Of a stretch of DNA of 48,004 nt, positions 8,949 through 17,079 are shown in pieces. The position numbers and the translations under genes are program-made. This DNA is from Burkholderia guangdongensis (GTDB lineage Bacteria; Pseudomonadota; Gammaproteobacteria; Burkholderiales; Burkholderiaceae). The notes under the pieces were generated by a model. The model searched no databases. It saw only the letters and a program-made list of their open reading frames with translations, and was not told where the DNA came from. The stretch lies in contig NZ_JACBNX010000032.1 in the NCBI RefSeq assembly GCF_013403875.1, positions 1-48,004 on the forward strand, written 5' to 3'. Numbering within the stretch: position 1 is the first letter of the stretch; each line of letters begins with the position of its first letter.

Positions 8949-9263
8949 TCAAGCGCCGCCGGGCACGTCCCGCGCCGCGTTCGATTCGGGCAGCGGCGCC
9001 AGCGGCGGCAGCGGCGGCGTCCATCCGCCCACGCGCGAGAACGCGGAGAATGCCGCCAACGGGTTGCAGCAGAACGGCCGCAGGCACGCGGAATCGTGCG
9101 GTGCCGCCGGTCCGCCGTCGCGCGCGTCATCGGCCGCAGCTGCTGCGGTGGCTTCTGCGGCTGAGTCATCAGCTGCAGTTGCGGCTGTTGCGGCGGCCGC
9201 ATGCATCGCGGCGTCATCGCCGGATGCCGCGATGGTTGCCGTCATCGCCGCCATCACCCTCAT
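8949..9263 (-). CDS. Small Ala-rich ORF of unknown function overlapping the CoA-ligase stop
   Basis: A 104-residue frame fills nearly all of the gap between the CoA ligase and the regulator. Its ATG overlaps the ligase stop in an ATGA junction, the arrangement used for translational coupling and also seen between apcA and apcB. The first half is low-complexity alanine/threonine/aspartate. The second half changes to a more gene-like CLRPFCCNPLAAFSAFSRVG followed by a proline/leucine segment (PPLPPLAPLPES). No known domain or signal peptide is evident, and GC-rich DNA can keep such frames open by chance. If real it would be translated with the operon. If not, 8897-9259 is simply a 363-nt spacer with no other feature that I can see. 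Confidence 0.3.
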   Translation of the reverse strand: MRVMAAMTATIAASGDDAAMHAAAATAATAADDSAAEATAAAAADDARDGGPAAPHDSACLRPFCCNPLAAFSAFSRVGGWTPPLPPLAPLPESNAARDVPGGA

Positions 9264-11284
9264 CGCGGCACCGTGCCCGCGAACGCGACGTACGCATCGA
9301 GCGCGGCCGGATTCGCCATCGCATCGCGGCTCGCCGCCTGCTCGACCGGCCGCCCCATCAGGATCTTGCGCACCGGCACCTCCATCTTCTTGCCCGTCAG
9401 CGTGTACGGGATCTGCTCCATCGCGACCATCACGTCCGGCACGTGGCGCGGGCTGCACAGCGTGCGCAGCCGTTCGGCGACGTGCGCGCGCAGCGCGTCG
9501 TCGAGCGTCGCGCCGTCGCGCAGGCGCAGGAACAGCGGCATGAAGAAGCGTCCGCCGGGCAGCTCGCAGCACACGACCAGGCTATCGGCGATCGCCTCGA
9601 TCTCCTCGACGACCCGATAGATCTCCGCCGAGCCGATCCGCACGCCGTAGCGGTTCAGCGTCGAATCCGCGCGGCCATAGATGTAGCAGCCGCCGTGCGG
9701 CGTCAGCCGCATGAAGTCGCCGTGCCGCCACACGCCGGGGAAATGCTCGAAATACGACTCGCGATAACGCGCGCCGCCTTCGTCGTTCCAGAAGAAGATC
9801 GGCATCGACGGCGCGGGCTGCGTGACGACGAGCTCGCCCACCTCGTCGACGATACGCTCGCCCGCGTCGTTCCACACGTCGACCGCCATCCCGAGCATCC
9901 GCGCCTGAATCTCGCCCGCGTGGACGGGCAGCAACGGCACCGCGCCGACGAGCCCGCTGCACAGCTCGGTGCCGCCCGACTGCGACGTGACCCACAGATC
10001 GGCCTTCACGCAGCGATAGAACCACGCGAACGTCTCCGGCGTGCACGGCGCGCCGGACAGCAGCACGCTTCTCAGGCGTGACAGGTCGAACTGCCGGCCC
10101 GGCTCGATGCCGGCCTTCTCCATCATCTGCACGAAGGTCGGGCTGCCGCCGAAACAGGTCGCGCCCGCCTCGGCCGCGAGCTTCCACAGGCATTCAGGGC
10201 CGCCGTGCATCGGGCTGCCGTCGTACAGCACCGCCGACGCGCCGGTCAGCAGCGCCGCGACGAGCAGGTTCCACATCATCCAGCCGGTCGTGCTGTAGAA
10301 GAACATCACGTCGCCGGCGCGCAGGTCCATATGCAGATGCATCACCTTCAGATGCTCGACCAGCACGCCGGCGTGACTATGCACGATCGCCTTCGGCAGG
10401 CCGGTCGTGCCCGACGAGAACACGATCCACAGCGGATGATCAGCGCCGACGCGCTCGAAGCGGAACGCGTCGGCCGGCACGTCGGGGCCGGACAGCAGCG
10501 CGTCCCACGGCTGCACCGCGCACCGCAGCGACGACGTCTCGGCCGGCAGGCCGTCGGCAACGGCAATGTTCGGCAGCCAGACGAGCGTCTGCAGCGACGG
10601 CAGCGCCTGCGCGATCTCGACCACCTCGCGCGTGCGGTCGAACGTCTTGCCGCCGAACGTGTAGCCGTCGGCCGCGATCAGCACCTTCGGCGCGATCTGC
10701 TGGAAGCGGTCGACGACCGTGCGCACGCCGAAGTCGATCGCCGCCGACGACCACACCGCGCCGATGCTCGTCGCCGCGAGCATCGCGACCGCGCACTCGG
10801 GCACGTTCGGCAGGTACGCGACGACGCGGTCGCCCGGCTGCACGCCGAGCTCGCGCAGGCGCGTCGCGAAGCGCCGCACCTGGCTCGCGAGTTCGGCGAG
10901 CGACAGCGTGCGCAGCGCGCGCGTCTCGCTCGCGTGATGAAACGCCGGCTGCTTCACATCCACACCCACATCCGCACCCGCCTGCGCGGCTCGGCGCAGC
11001 ACGTGTTCCGCGTAGTTCACGCGCGCGTCCGGAAACCACCGCGTGGCCGGCATCGGCGCGCCGTCGGTCACGCGCCGCGCCGAGCCGTCGTGCCGCACGT
11101 CGCACCAGTCCCAGATCGACGTCCAGAACGCGTCCGGCTCACGCACGGACCAGCGCCACAGCGCATCGTAATCCGCGAATGGCAGGCCGCGTTCGGCCGC
11201 GAGCCAGTCGAGGTAGCGCGCGAGATTGGAGCCGCGCGCGAACGTGTCGCCCGGCGTCCACAGCAGTTCGCCTTCGTTGACCAT
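9260..11284 (-). CDS. bal: Acetoacetate/benzoylacetate-CoA ligase
   Basis: Adenylate-forming enzyme (674 residues) that activates a 3-oxo acid with ATP and CoA. It has the acetoacetyl-CoA synthetase N-terminal cap (ARYLDWLAAERGL, DYDALWRWSVREPDAFW), the AMP-binding P-loop IVFSSGTTGLPKAIVHSHAG, the TSQSGGTELC block, the YGRADSTLNRYGVRIGSAEI hinge region, and the C-terminal catalytic lysine motif YTLTGKKMEVPVRKIL. The length matches acetoacetyl-CoA synthetases (~650). It starts one base after the apcE stop, so it belongs to the carboxylase operon. In Aromatoleum aromaticum the equivalent position holds benzoylacetate-CoA ligase, so the substrate is inferred to be the acid made by the carboxylase. 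Plain acetoacetate is the alternative. Confidence 0.85.
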   Translation of the reverse strand: MVNEGELLWTPGDTFARGSNLARYLDWLAAERGLPFADYDALWRWSVREPDAFWTSIWDWCDVRHDGSARRVTDGAPMPATRWFPDARVNYAEHVLRRAAQAGADVGVDVKQPAFHHASETRALRTLSLAELASQVRRFATRLRELGVQPGDRVVAYLPNVPECAVAMLAATSIGAVWSSAAIDFGVRTVVDRFQQIAPKVLIAADGYTFGGKTFDRTREVVEIAQALPSLQTLVWLPNIAVADGLPAETSSLRCAVQPWDALLSGPDVPADAFRFERVGADHPLWIVFSSGTTGLPKAIVHSHAGVLVEHLKVMHLHMDLRAGDVMFFYSTTGWMMWNLLVAALLTGASAVLYDGSPMHGGPECLWKLAAEAGATCFGGSPTFVQMMEKAGIEPGRQFDLSRLRSVLLSGAPCTPETFAWFYRCVKADLWVTSQSGGTELCSGLVGAVPLLPVHAGEIQARMLGMAVDVWNDAGERIVDEVGELVVTQPAPSMPIFFWNDEGGARYRESYFEHFPGVWRHGDFMRLTPHGGCYIYGRADSTLNRYGVRIGSAEIYRVVEEIEAIADSLVVCCELPGGRFFMPLFLRLRDGATLDDALRAHVAERLRTLCSPRHVPDVMVAMEQIPYTLTGKKMEVPVRKILMGRPVEQAASRDAMANPAALDAYVAFAGTVPR

Positions 11285-11285
11285 G

Positions 11286-12137
11286 TCAGTCGCCTTTTCT
11301 TTCACGTAACAGCGCGAGCCGCGCGAGAACCGTCTCCGGCCGCGCGCCCACGGGAATGTCCGCGACGTCGAACGTATCCGGCCGCGGCGCCGGCAGATCG
11401 TCACCTTGCCAGAAAGTCGCCGGCACGACGAGCCCCGTCGGTCCCCCGCCGCACGGCGACGGCGCGACGCTGAAGTCCGGGCCCGGCCCGTTCCCGCATT
11501 CGACCGCCGCCGGCCATCGCATCCCCCAGTCCCAGCCGTAGTGCCGCGCGACGTTCGCGACCGGCTGATAGAGATCGAGCCACAGCGCGGCTTCATCCGC
11601 ATCCCACGCGCGCGATTCGTGCAGCAGCACCGCGTCGATGCCCGCCGTCGCGAACGTCCGCAGAAAATCCGCGATGGCGGATGCCGCCGCATCGGCCGCA
11701 TCCTCGTCGACGTCGATCTCGGGCGAGCCGCCGGCGAGCGCGAGCGCCTGCGCGGCCCAGTCGCGCGGCGACGGCAGCACGAGCGTGAAGATCGCATCAG
11801 GCAGTGCGGCACGCAACGCGGTCGCGAGCGCGGCCGAAAGTTCGCGCACCGGCGCGCTCGCGACGCACACCTTCAGCGGCAGATGCGCGCGCTTCGTCTT
11901 CTCGGCCATCTCGCCCCTGAGGGCCGGGTCGAGCGCAAGCCAGGCCATCGCGACGTCGGCGAGCGGCAGCGTGAGCACGTCCGACCCCAGCAGGCCGTGC
12001 GCCTGACGCGCCCACGCGACACACGCGGCGATGTTCCGCCACGGCGGGTTGCCGCCGGCGAGCAGCGGCGCGCTGTAGCCGTCGTGATTCAGCCACAGCA
12101 GCCGGCGCGCGCGGTTCGTTTCGATCAATCGGGACAT
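11286..12137 (-). CDS. apcE: Acetophenone carboxylase epsilon-like subunit
   Basis: Protein of 283 residues (~31 kDa) with no general motif that I can name. N-terminal segment RARRLLWLNHDGYSAPLLAGG, a DVAMAWLALDP stretch and a region with several tryptophans near the C-terminus (YGWDWGMRWP). Identification rests on position and size: it follows the HyuB-like subunit and precedes the CoA ligase, exactly where Aromatoleum acetophenone carboxylase has its fifth subunit of about 34 kDa, reported to be needed for activity but separable from the core complex. A good Shine-Dalgarno (GGGAGG) seven bases before the ATG at 12137 picks this start over one eight codons upstream. The stop is one base from the ligase ATG. 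The assignment is by context rather than motif. Confidence 0.65.
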   Translation of the reverse strand: MSRLIETNRARRLLWLNHDGYSAPLLAGGNPPWRNIAACVAWARQAHGLLGSDVLTLPLADVAMAWLALDPALRGEMAEKTKRAHLPLKVCVASAPVRELSAALATALRAALPDAIFTLVLPSPRDWAAQALALAGGSPEIDVDEDAADAAASAIADFLRTFATAGIDAVLLHESRAWDADEAALWLDLYQPVANVARHYGWDWGMRWPAAVECGNGPGPDFSVAPSPCGGGPTGLVVPATFWQGDDLPAPRPDTFDVADIPVGARPETVLARLALLRERKGD

Positions 12138-12204
12138 GTCGCCTCCCAGTTCAGCTTCCAATGCAGTGCGACAGCGGTCGCGCGGGCGAGGCCGCCGAGG
12201 CCGC

Positions 12205-14451
12205 TCATGCCTGCGCGTCCTTCGCGGCCAGACGCGCCTCCAGCTCCGCGATCCGAACGTCCTTCGGATCGAGCATGAACGCGCCCTGGATCTGATCGGC
12301 CGGCATCTTCACGCGCTGGCCCATCGTCGTCGCGTAGATTTCGGCCGTGTCGTTCCAGCTGCCGAAGTACGGCAGCGTCGCCGGCGGCTCGGGCGTCACC
12401 CACTCGCGGCAGAACGCGTCGAACGGCTTGCCGCGCGCGATGCGCGCGAGCCGCTCGGCCGCGCGTGCGTCGGCCGTCGCGTCGACGTCCACGACGAGCG
12501 TGTCCTCGTCGTAGACGACCTTGTAGATATCGCGCGCGTTCTCGTGCGACATCAGCTCCTCCCTCAGATCCTTCATCACGAGCTCGGGATCGCGTTCGAG
12601 CACGTCGCCGTAGCCGCCGCCCGAACCCTGGCAGATCATGTAGATCTCGCCTTCGTTGCAGATCTCGAACGTCATCCCCATGTCGTGGCTGCTGTACTGC
12701 GCGCCGGGGATCGGCCGCGTGTTCATCAGATCGACGATGTCGAACACGTCGACGGCCTTCGGGTTCTCCGCGAGCACGTTGAAGATGTTGATGCCCTTGA
12801 TTTTCATCAGCTGATAGCTCGGGCACGAATACCCGCCGAACAGCCCCTGCGCGGAAGGAAACTTCGAGCCCTCGCAGCCGGTCATGAAGCCCCACAGGCC
12901 CGAGCCGCGCGCGGTCGCGATCTGCTCGTAGCCCATCCCGCCGCGATACTTGCCCCAGCCGATCCGGTCCTTCGCGAGCCGCTGCGCGCCGAGGCGGATG
13001 ATCGGCGTGTCCTCTTCCGCGATCTCGTGCTCGCCGGTGTCGCACATGAAGCCGAACACCGGCGAGATCGAATGCTCGCCGTCCGCGTGGCTGCGCGCGC
13101 CCTGCCCGTTGCCGTTGATGTCCGCGCAGAAGTTGCCGGTCACGTCGCCGTGCTGCGTGAGCCCGCCGTAGATGAACGTCGCCGCCTGGTCATACTGCGA
13201 CGCGATCACCGCCGAGTAGCGATGCGGCAGGCTGTAGCTCAGCTTGTTCATCGGAATCGTCCACACGACGCAGCCCTTGAACAGCGGCATCAGACTCATC
13301 GCCTGCGGCATCTCGCCCTCGGCGTCGAGGATCGAGTTGCGATCGGTGATGACCTCGATCGGCGACAGCACCGCCATCGTGTGCGGCAGGTCCGGCCAGA
13401 TGTTCTGCAGCAGGCCCGTGCACAGCGCGGCCTTGAACGACGCGATGTTCGTGTTGACCGAGCGGTTCAGGAACTGCGGCGCCGACCCGCGAAAATCCAT
13501 CACCATCCGGTCGCCCTTCACGGTGATCGCGCACGAGATCTTCTGCAGCGCGTTCTCGCGCAGGCTGGAATCCATGAACTGCAGCACGCGCGTCGTGCCG
13601 TCGGGCAACTCGCGGATGCGGCGGCGCATTTCGCCTTCGACGTCCTCGAGGTGCGTGCGCAGCGTGCCGATCAGCGCGTCGCGGCCGTACTGGTCGAGAA
13701 TCGCGATGATCCGCTCGCGCAGGCGCAGCACCGCATGCAGCTTGACCTTCATGTCCTCCAGTTGCAGGCGCGGATCGCGCACCGAGTTCTGCAGGAACGT
13801 GACGAGATCGCGCTTCAGCTCGAAGTTCTCGACGATCTTGAACGGCGGCATCTTGATGCCTTCGTCGTACTTGCTCTCCGCCTTCGCGGGCAGTCCGCCC
13901 GGCTCGGTCGAGCCGTTCTCGCCCTCGTGGATCGTCGACGACAGCCAGCAGACGAGCTCGCCCTTGTAGTAGAGCGGCATCATCATCGACTGGTCGGTGT
14001 TGTGAATGCCGCCGTAGCGCGCGTCGTTGTGGATGAAGCCGTCGCCGTCCCGCACGCCGACCGTCGGATCGTTCGTCCAGTTCTTGATGATGAAGCGGAT
14101 CGGATAGAAGCAGCACGCGGCGAACGCGATGATGCCGTGCGGTGCGATCATCGACAGGTCGCCCTGCGCGGTGTAGATCGCGGTCACGAGGTCGCCCCAC
14201 TTCGCGCCCGGCGCCGCGCCCATCTGGTTCACCATCGTGAACGCCTCGGACAGCGCCGAATTGATCAGCCCGCGCACGTGGTGAACCTGGTGCGGGTCCA
14301 TCCCGCGCTCGAGCACCTCGTGCTCCGCGCTCGAGCGCGGCAGGATGCTGTGGTTACGCATGATCTCGGGATCGGGCCCGAGGAACAGCGTGTTGTCGGC
14401 GATGAACTTGTCGAGCAGCGCCCGGTCTTCCGCGGTGATGTCGTTTTGCAT
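12205..14451 (-). CDS. apcD: Acetophenone/acetone carboxylase-type HyuB-like subunit
   Basis: Subunit of an ATP-dependent ketone carboxylase, 748 residues, of the hydantoinase B/oxoprolinase family. After a short N-terminus and the HQVHHVRGLINSALSEAF helix comes the metal-site region GGIHNTDQSMMMPLYYKGEL. Its His150, Asp153 and, 25 residues after the first His, His175 (in STIHEGENG) match the spacing and even numbering of the manganese ligands described for the acetone carboxylase alpha subunit, as I recall them. The later DFRGSAPQ, NINGNGQGARSH-like and GGYGDVLERDPE blocks are typical of the family. The Shine-Dalgarno AAGGAG supports the ATG at 14451. It lies 14 nt after apcC and 67 nt before apcE, in one operon. 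Cytoplasmic; expected to carry the carboxylation site. Confidence 0.85.
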   Translation of the reverse strand: MQNDITAEDRALLDKFIADNTLFLGPDPEIMRNHSILPRSSAEHEVLERGMDPHQVHHVRGLINSALSEAFTMVNQMGAAPGAKWGDLVTAIYTAQGDLSMIAPHGIIAFAACCFYPIRFIIKNWTNDPTVGVRDGDGFIHNDARYGGIHNTDQSMMMPLYYKGELVCWLSSTIHEGENGSTEPGGLPAKAESKYDEGIKMPPFKIVENFELKRDLVTFLQNSVRDPRLQLEDMKVKLHAVLRLRERIIAILDQYGRDALIGTLRTHLEDVEGEMRRRIRELPDGTTRVLQFMDSSLRENALQKISCAITVKGDRMVMDFRGSAPQFLNRSVNTNIASFKAALCTGLLQNIWPDLPHTMAVLSPIEVITDRNSILDAEGEMPQAMSLMPLFKGCVVWTIPMNKLSYSLPHRYSAVIASQYDQAATFIYGGLTQHGDVTGNFCADINGNGQGARSHADGEHSISPVFGFMCDTGEHEIAEEDTPIIRLGAQRLAKDRIGWGKYRGGMGYEQIATARGSGLWGFMTGCEGSKFPSAQGLFGGYSCPSYQLMKIKGINIFNVLAENPKAVDVFDIVDLMNTRPIPGAQYSSHDMGMTFEICNEGEIYMICQGSGGGYGDVLERDPELVMKDLREELMSHENARDIYKVVYDEDTLVVDVDATADARAAERLARIARGKPFDAFCREWVTPEPPATLPYFGSWNDTAEIYATTMGQRVKMPADQIQGAFMLDPKDVRIAELEARLAAKDAQA

Positions 14452-14465
14452 GTCGAACTCCTTGC

Positions 14466-16595
14466 TTACTTGCGCAGGAACCACGCGCCGCCCTGGGCCG
14501 TCGCCTGATAGATCCAGCCCGGCTCGACGAGATACGTCGTCGCGCGCGTCGTGACGACGGCCGGCCCCTCGATCTGCGTGCGCTCCGCGCGCGCGCGATC
14601 GTCGTAAATTGCGGTGCGAAGCGGGCCGTCGTGCCCGACGAAATGGCAGTCGCGGTAGCCGACCGGCTCCGGCGGCGGCAGCGGATCGTCGCTGACCGCG
14701 AGCTGCGCGAACTTCACCGACGGCTGCTCGACATACGCGCACACGCGCAGCGTGTTGATCCGCACGCCCGTCTCCGGGCTCTGCGAGCCCTCGCCGAAAC
14801 GCGAGCCGTAGCTCTCGTAGAACAGTTCCATCAGCGTCAGCACGTCGCGCTGCGTCTTCAGCCGCGAGATCGGCGTGACGACGGCCGTCTGCACGCGCTG
14901 GTTGCCGTAGCGCATGTCGAGCTCGAGCCGGTAGCGGATCTGCGACGGGTCCATCCCCTGCCGCTCGAGATCCTCCCGCCCGCGCCGCTCCAGTGCCTCG
15001 ACGCCCTGGTTGAACGCGTCGTAGTCCATGAAGAACGACTTCGTATTCGGGTTGAAAAGGACCGTCCACGTGTTCATCTCGTGGATGTGCATCTGGTTCA
15101 CCGTGCCGGCGCCGCACGCGGAGAACGTCGACGAATACGGCGGCGCGAGCACCTTCGCGATGCCGAGCGCCGACGCGATCCCGCACGCATGCAGCGGGCC
15201 GTTGCCGCCATAGGCCAGCACGGTGAAATCCTTCGGCTCGTAGCCGCGCGTGCGCAGCTCGGTCGCGATCCCGTTCGCCATCGACGCGTCGACCTGCTTC
15301 TTGATCAGCTTCGCGGTTTCGATCACGTCGAGGTCGAGCGCGTCGCACAGATCGTCCTGCATCGCCTGCTTCGCGCGGCGCGGATTCAGCGGAATGCGGC
15401 CGTTCGCATAGTTCTTCGGGTCGAGATAACCGAGCAGCAGGTCCGCATCGGTGACGGTCGGATGCTGGCCGCCGCGGTCATAGCACGCGGGCCCCGGATC
15501 GGAGCCGGCCGACTGCGGGCCGATCTCGACGGTCTTGTACATCCGCTCGTAGCGCGCGATCGAGCCGCCGCCCGCGCCGAGCGCGACGAGATGCACCATC
15601 GGCACGCTGACGAGCCAGCGATCGATCACCGGGTTGAAGTCGTAGAACTTCTGCCCGCCCTGCACGACGATCCCGATGTCGAAGCTCGTGCCGCCCATGT
15701 CGGTCGCGACGACGTTGCCGAGCGCCGCGGCCGCCGACAGGTATTCGCTCGCCGCGATCCCCGACACCGGCCCCGAGTGGACGGTCTGCAGCGCGTCGGT
15801 CGAGTTGAGCTGCGCCATCCCGCCCGAGTTGTGATTGACGAGCATCGGCTTCGTGTAGCCCTGCCGGCGCAGGTTCAGCTCGAGCGTGCCGAGCCCGTGA
15901 TACATGATCTGATGCAGGAACGCGTCGATGATCGACGACGTCGCGCGGGAATACTCGCCCTTGCGCCCGACGACCTGATGCGACAGCAGCATCGGAATCG
16001 CGCCGAGCATGTGCGCCGGATATTCGTCGAGGAAGATCTCGCGCACGCGCAGCTCGTGCACCGGATTGACCACGCTGTTCGTGAACATCACGACGAGCGC
16101 CTGCGCGCCGGCGTCGACGAGCTCGCGGATGCGCAGGCGCACGTCGTCCTCGTCGAGCGTCCAGAACACCTGGCCCAGATAGTCGACGCGCTCGCGAATC
16201 TCGCGGATCAGCGGAATCGCCACGAGCGGCTCCGGCCGCGCCGCGTTCGGAATGTCCATCTGATCGGACTCGGCGAGCCCTTCGCCGTAGCCGCGCGCAC
16301 GGGACAGCGGCACCGTGTGCTTGAAGCCCGTCGTGACAAGCAGGCCGACGCGCGGGCCCTTGCGCTCGATCAGCGCGTTCGTGCCGAGTGTCGTCGCGTA
16401 GCGCACGGAATCGACTTCGGACAACAGTTGCGACGGCGTCAGCTCGAGCTGGCGGCACGCGTCCGACAGCGAATCGTTGAAGCCGACCGCGAGATTGTGA
16501 TGCGTGGTCAGCGACTTGCCTTCGACGCACTGATCGCCCCAGGCCACGAAGCAATCCGTGAAGGTGCCGCCGATGTCGACGGAAACACGTTTCAT
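14466..16595 (-). CDS. apcC: Acetophenone carboxylase HyuA-like ATPase subunit (second copy)
   Basis: Hydantoinase A/oxoprolinase-type subunit, 709 residues. The ASKHA-like phosphate loops are VDIGGTFTDCFVAWGD at the N-terminus and ATDMGGTSFDIGIVVQGGQK in the middle. Also seen are the family blocks YATTLGTNALIERKGPR, GPVSGIAASEYLS, GAGGGSIARYERMYKTVEIG, AGSDPGPACYDRGG and YGGNGPLHACGIASALGI. Relatives phosphorylate substrate and/or bicarbonate with ATP. It is more like the acetone carboxylase beta subunit than its partner apcA is. The Shine-Dalgarno is GGGAGA, and 19 nt separate it from apcB. Presence of two different HyuA-like subunits beside one HyuB-like and one small subunit distinguishes this complex from three-subunit acetone carboxylases. 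Confidence 0.85.
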   Translation of the reverse strand: MKRVSVDIGGTFTDCFVAWGDQCVEGKSLTTHHNLAVGFNDSLSDACRQLELTPSQLLSEVDSVRYATTLGTNALIERKGPRVGLLVTTGFKHTVPLSRARGYGEGLAESDQMDIPNAARPEPLVAIPLIREIRERVDYLGQVFWTLDEDDVRLRIRELVDAGAQALVVMFTNSVVNPVHELRVREIFLDEYPAHMLGAIPMLLSHQVVGRKGEYSRATSSIIDAFLHQIMYHGLGTLELNLRRQGYTKPMLVNHNSGGMAQLNSTDALQTVHSGPVSGIAASEYLSAAAALGNVVATDMGGTSFDIGIVVQGGQKFYDFNPVIDRWLVSVPMVHLVALGAGGGSIARYERMYKTVEIGPQSAGSDPGPACYDRGGQHPTVTDADLLLGYLDPKNYANGRIPLNPRRAKQAMQDDLCDALDLDVIETAKLIKKQVDASMANGIATELRTRGYEPKDFTVLAYGGNGPLHACGIASALGIAKVLAPPYSSTFSACGAGTVNQMHIHEMNTWTVLFNPNTKSFFMDYDAFNQGVEALERRGREDLERQGMDPSQIRYRLELDMRYGNQRVQTAVVTPISRLKTQRDVLTLMELFYESYGSRFGEGSQSPETGVRINTLRVCAYVEQPSVKFAQLAVSDDPLPPPEPVGYRDCHFVGHDGPLRTAIYDDRARAERTQIEGPAVVTTRATTYLVEPGWIYQATAQGGAWFLRK

Positions 16596-16614
16596 GTTCG
16601 ATTCTCCCGGTCTG

Positions 16615-17079
16615 TCAGGTGGACGGCGCGTCGGCTTCGCCGCCGACCGCATGCCGGTGATGCGCGGCCGCATGCAATGCACGCTGCAGCTTCACGCGTT
16701 CGAGCGCCAGGTCGGGCGCCTGCGCGGGCTCCGTCATCTCCGGGCGATCCTTCCATTGCGCCTTCAGCGCGTCGATATCGAGGTCGATGTCGTGCAGCGG
16801 CGGATGGCCGGGCGGCAGATACTCGGCCTCGACGAGCACGCCGCAGCCCGGGCAGTAGTATTCGAGGATCCGGCACCAGTCCGGGTCCGGCGAGTACGTG
16901 CGCTCGTACAGCGTCGGATCGAGCAGCGGCTTGTGGATCTCGCGCGGATCGCGGTCGTGCACGAGCAGCCCGCGTTTGTAGTTGTCGCGCGCGCTGCCGT
17001 GCGCGTGGCCGCAGCGCCGGCATTCCCACTGCTCGGTGCCGAGATCGATGCGCAGCGTTTCGGTGATCAGGACTTTCAT
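16615..17079 (-). CDS. apcB: Acetophenone carboxylase small zinc-ribbon subunit
   Basis: Small subunit of 154 residues (~17 kDa), the size of acetone carboxylase gamma and acetophenone carboxylase beta subunits. Two cysteine pairs, CRRC near residue 19-22 and CPGC near residue 75-78, predict a bound zinc. Between them lie HGSARDNYKRGLLVHDRDPR and PDPDWCRILEYYCPGCG, features of the acetone-carboxylase gamma family. A helical, charged C-terminal tail follows. The ATG overlaps the apcA stop (ATGA), so the two are translationally coupled. It should be a structural, non-ATPase part of the core complex. Confidence 0.85.
   Translation of the reverse strand: MKVLITETLRIDLGTEQWECRRCGHAHGSARDNYKRGLLVHDRDPREIHKPLLDPTLYERTYSPDPDWCRILEYYCPGCGVLVEAEYLPPGHPPLHDIDLDIDALKAQWKDRPEMTEPAQAPDLALERVKLQRALHAAAHHRHAVGGEADAPST

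Noticed and set aside
12136..14508. A 790-codon plus-strand frame opposite the HyuB-like gene
   Set aside because: Antisense phase of apcD with His/Arg-rich composition; the minus strand has clear family motifs and ribosome sites.
12205..17079. Three-subunit acetone carboxylase
   Set aside because: Acetone carboxylase has one HyuA-like subunit and needs no fifth subunit; here there are two HyuA-like genes and an ApcE-like gene.
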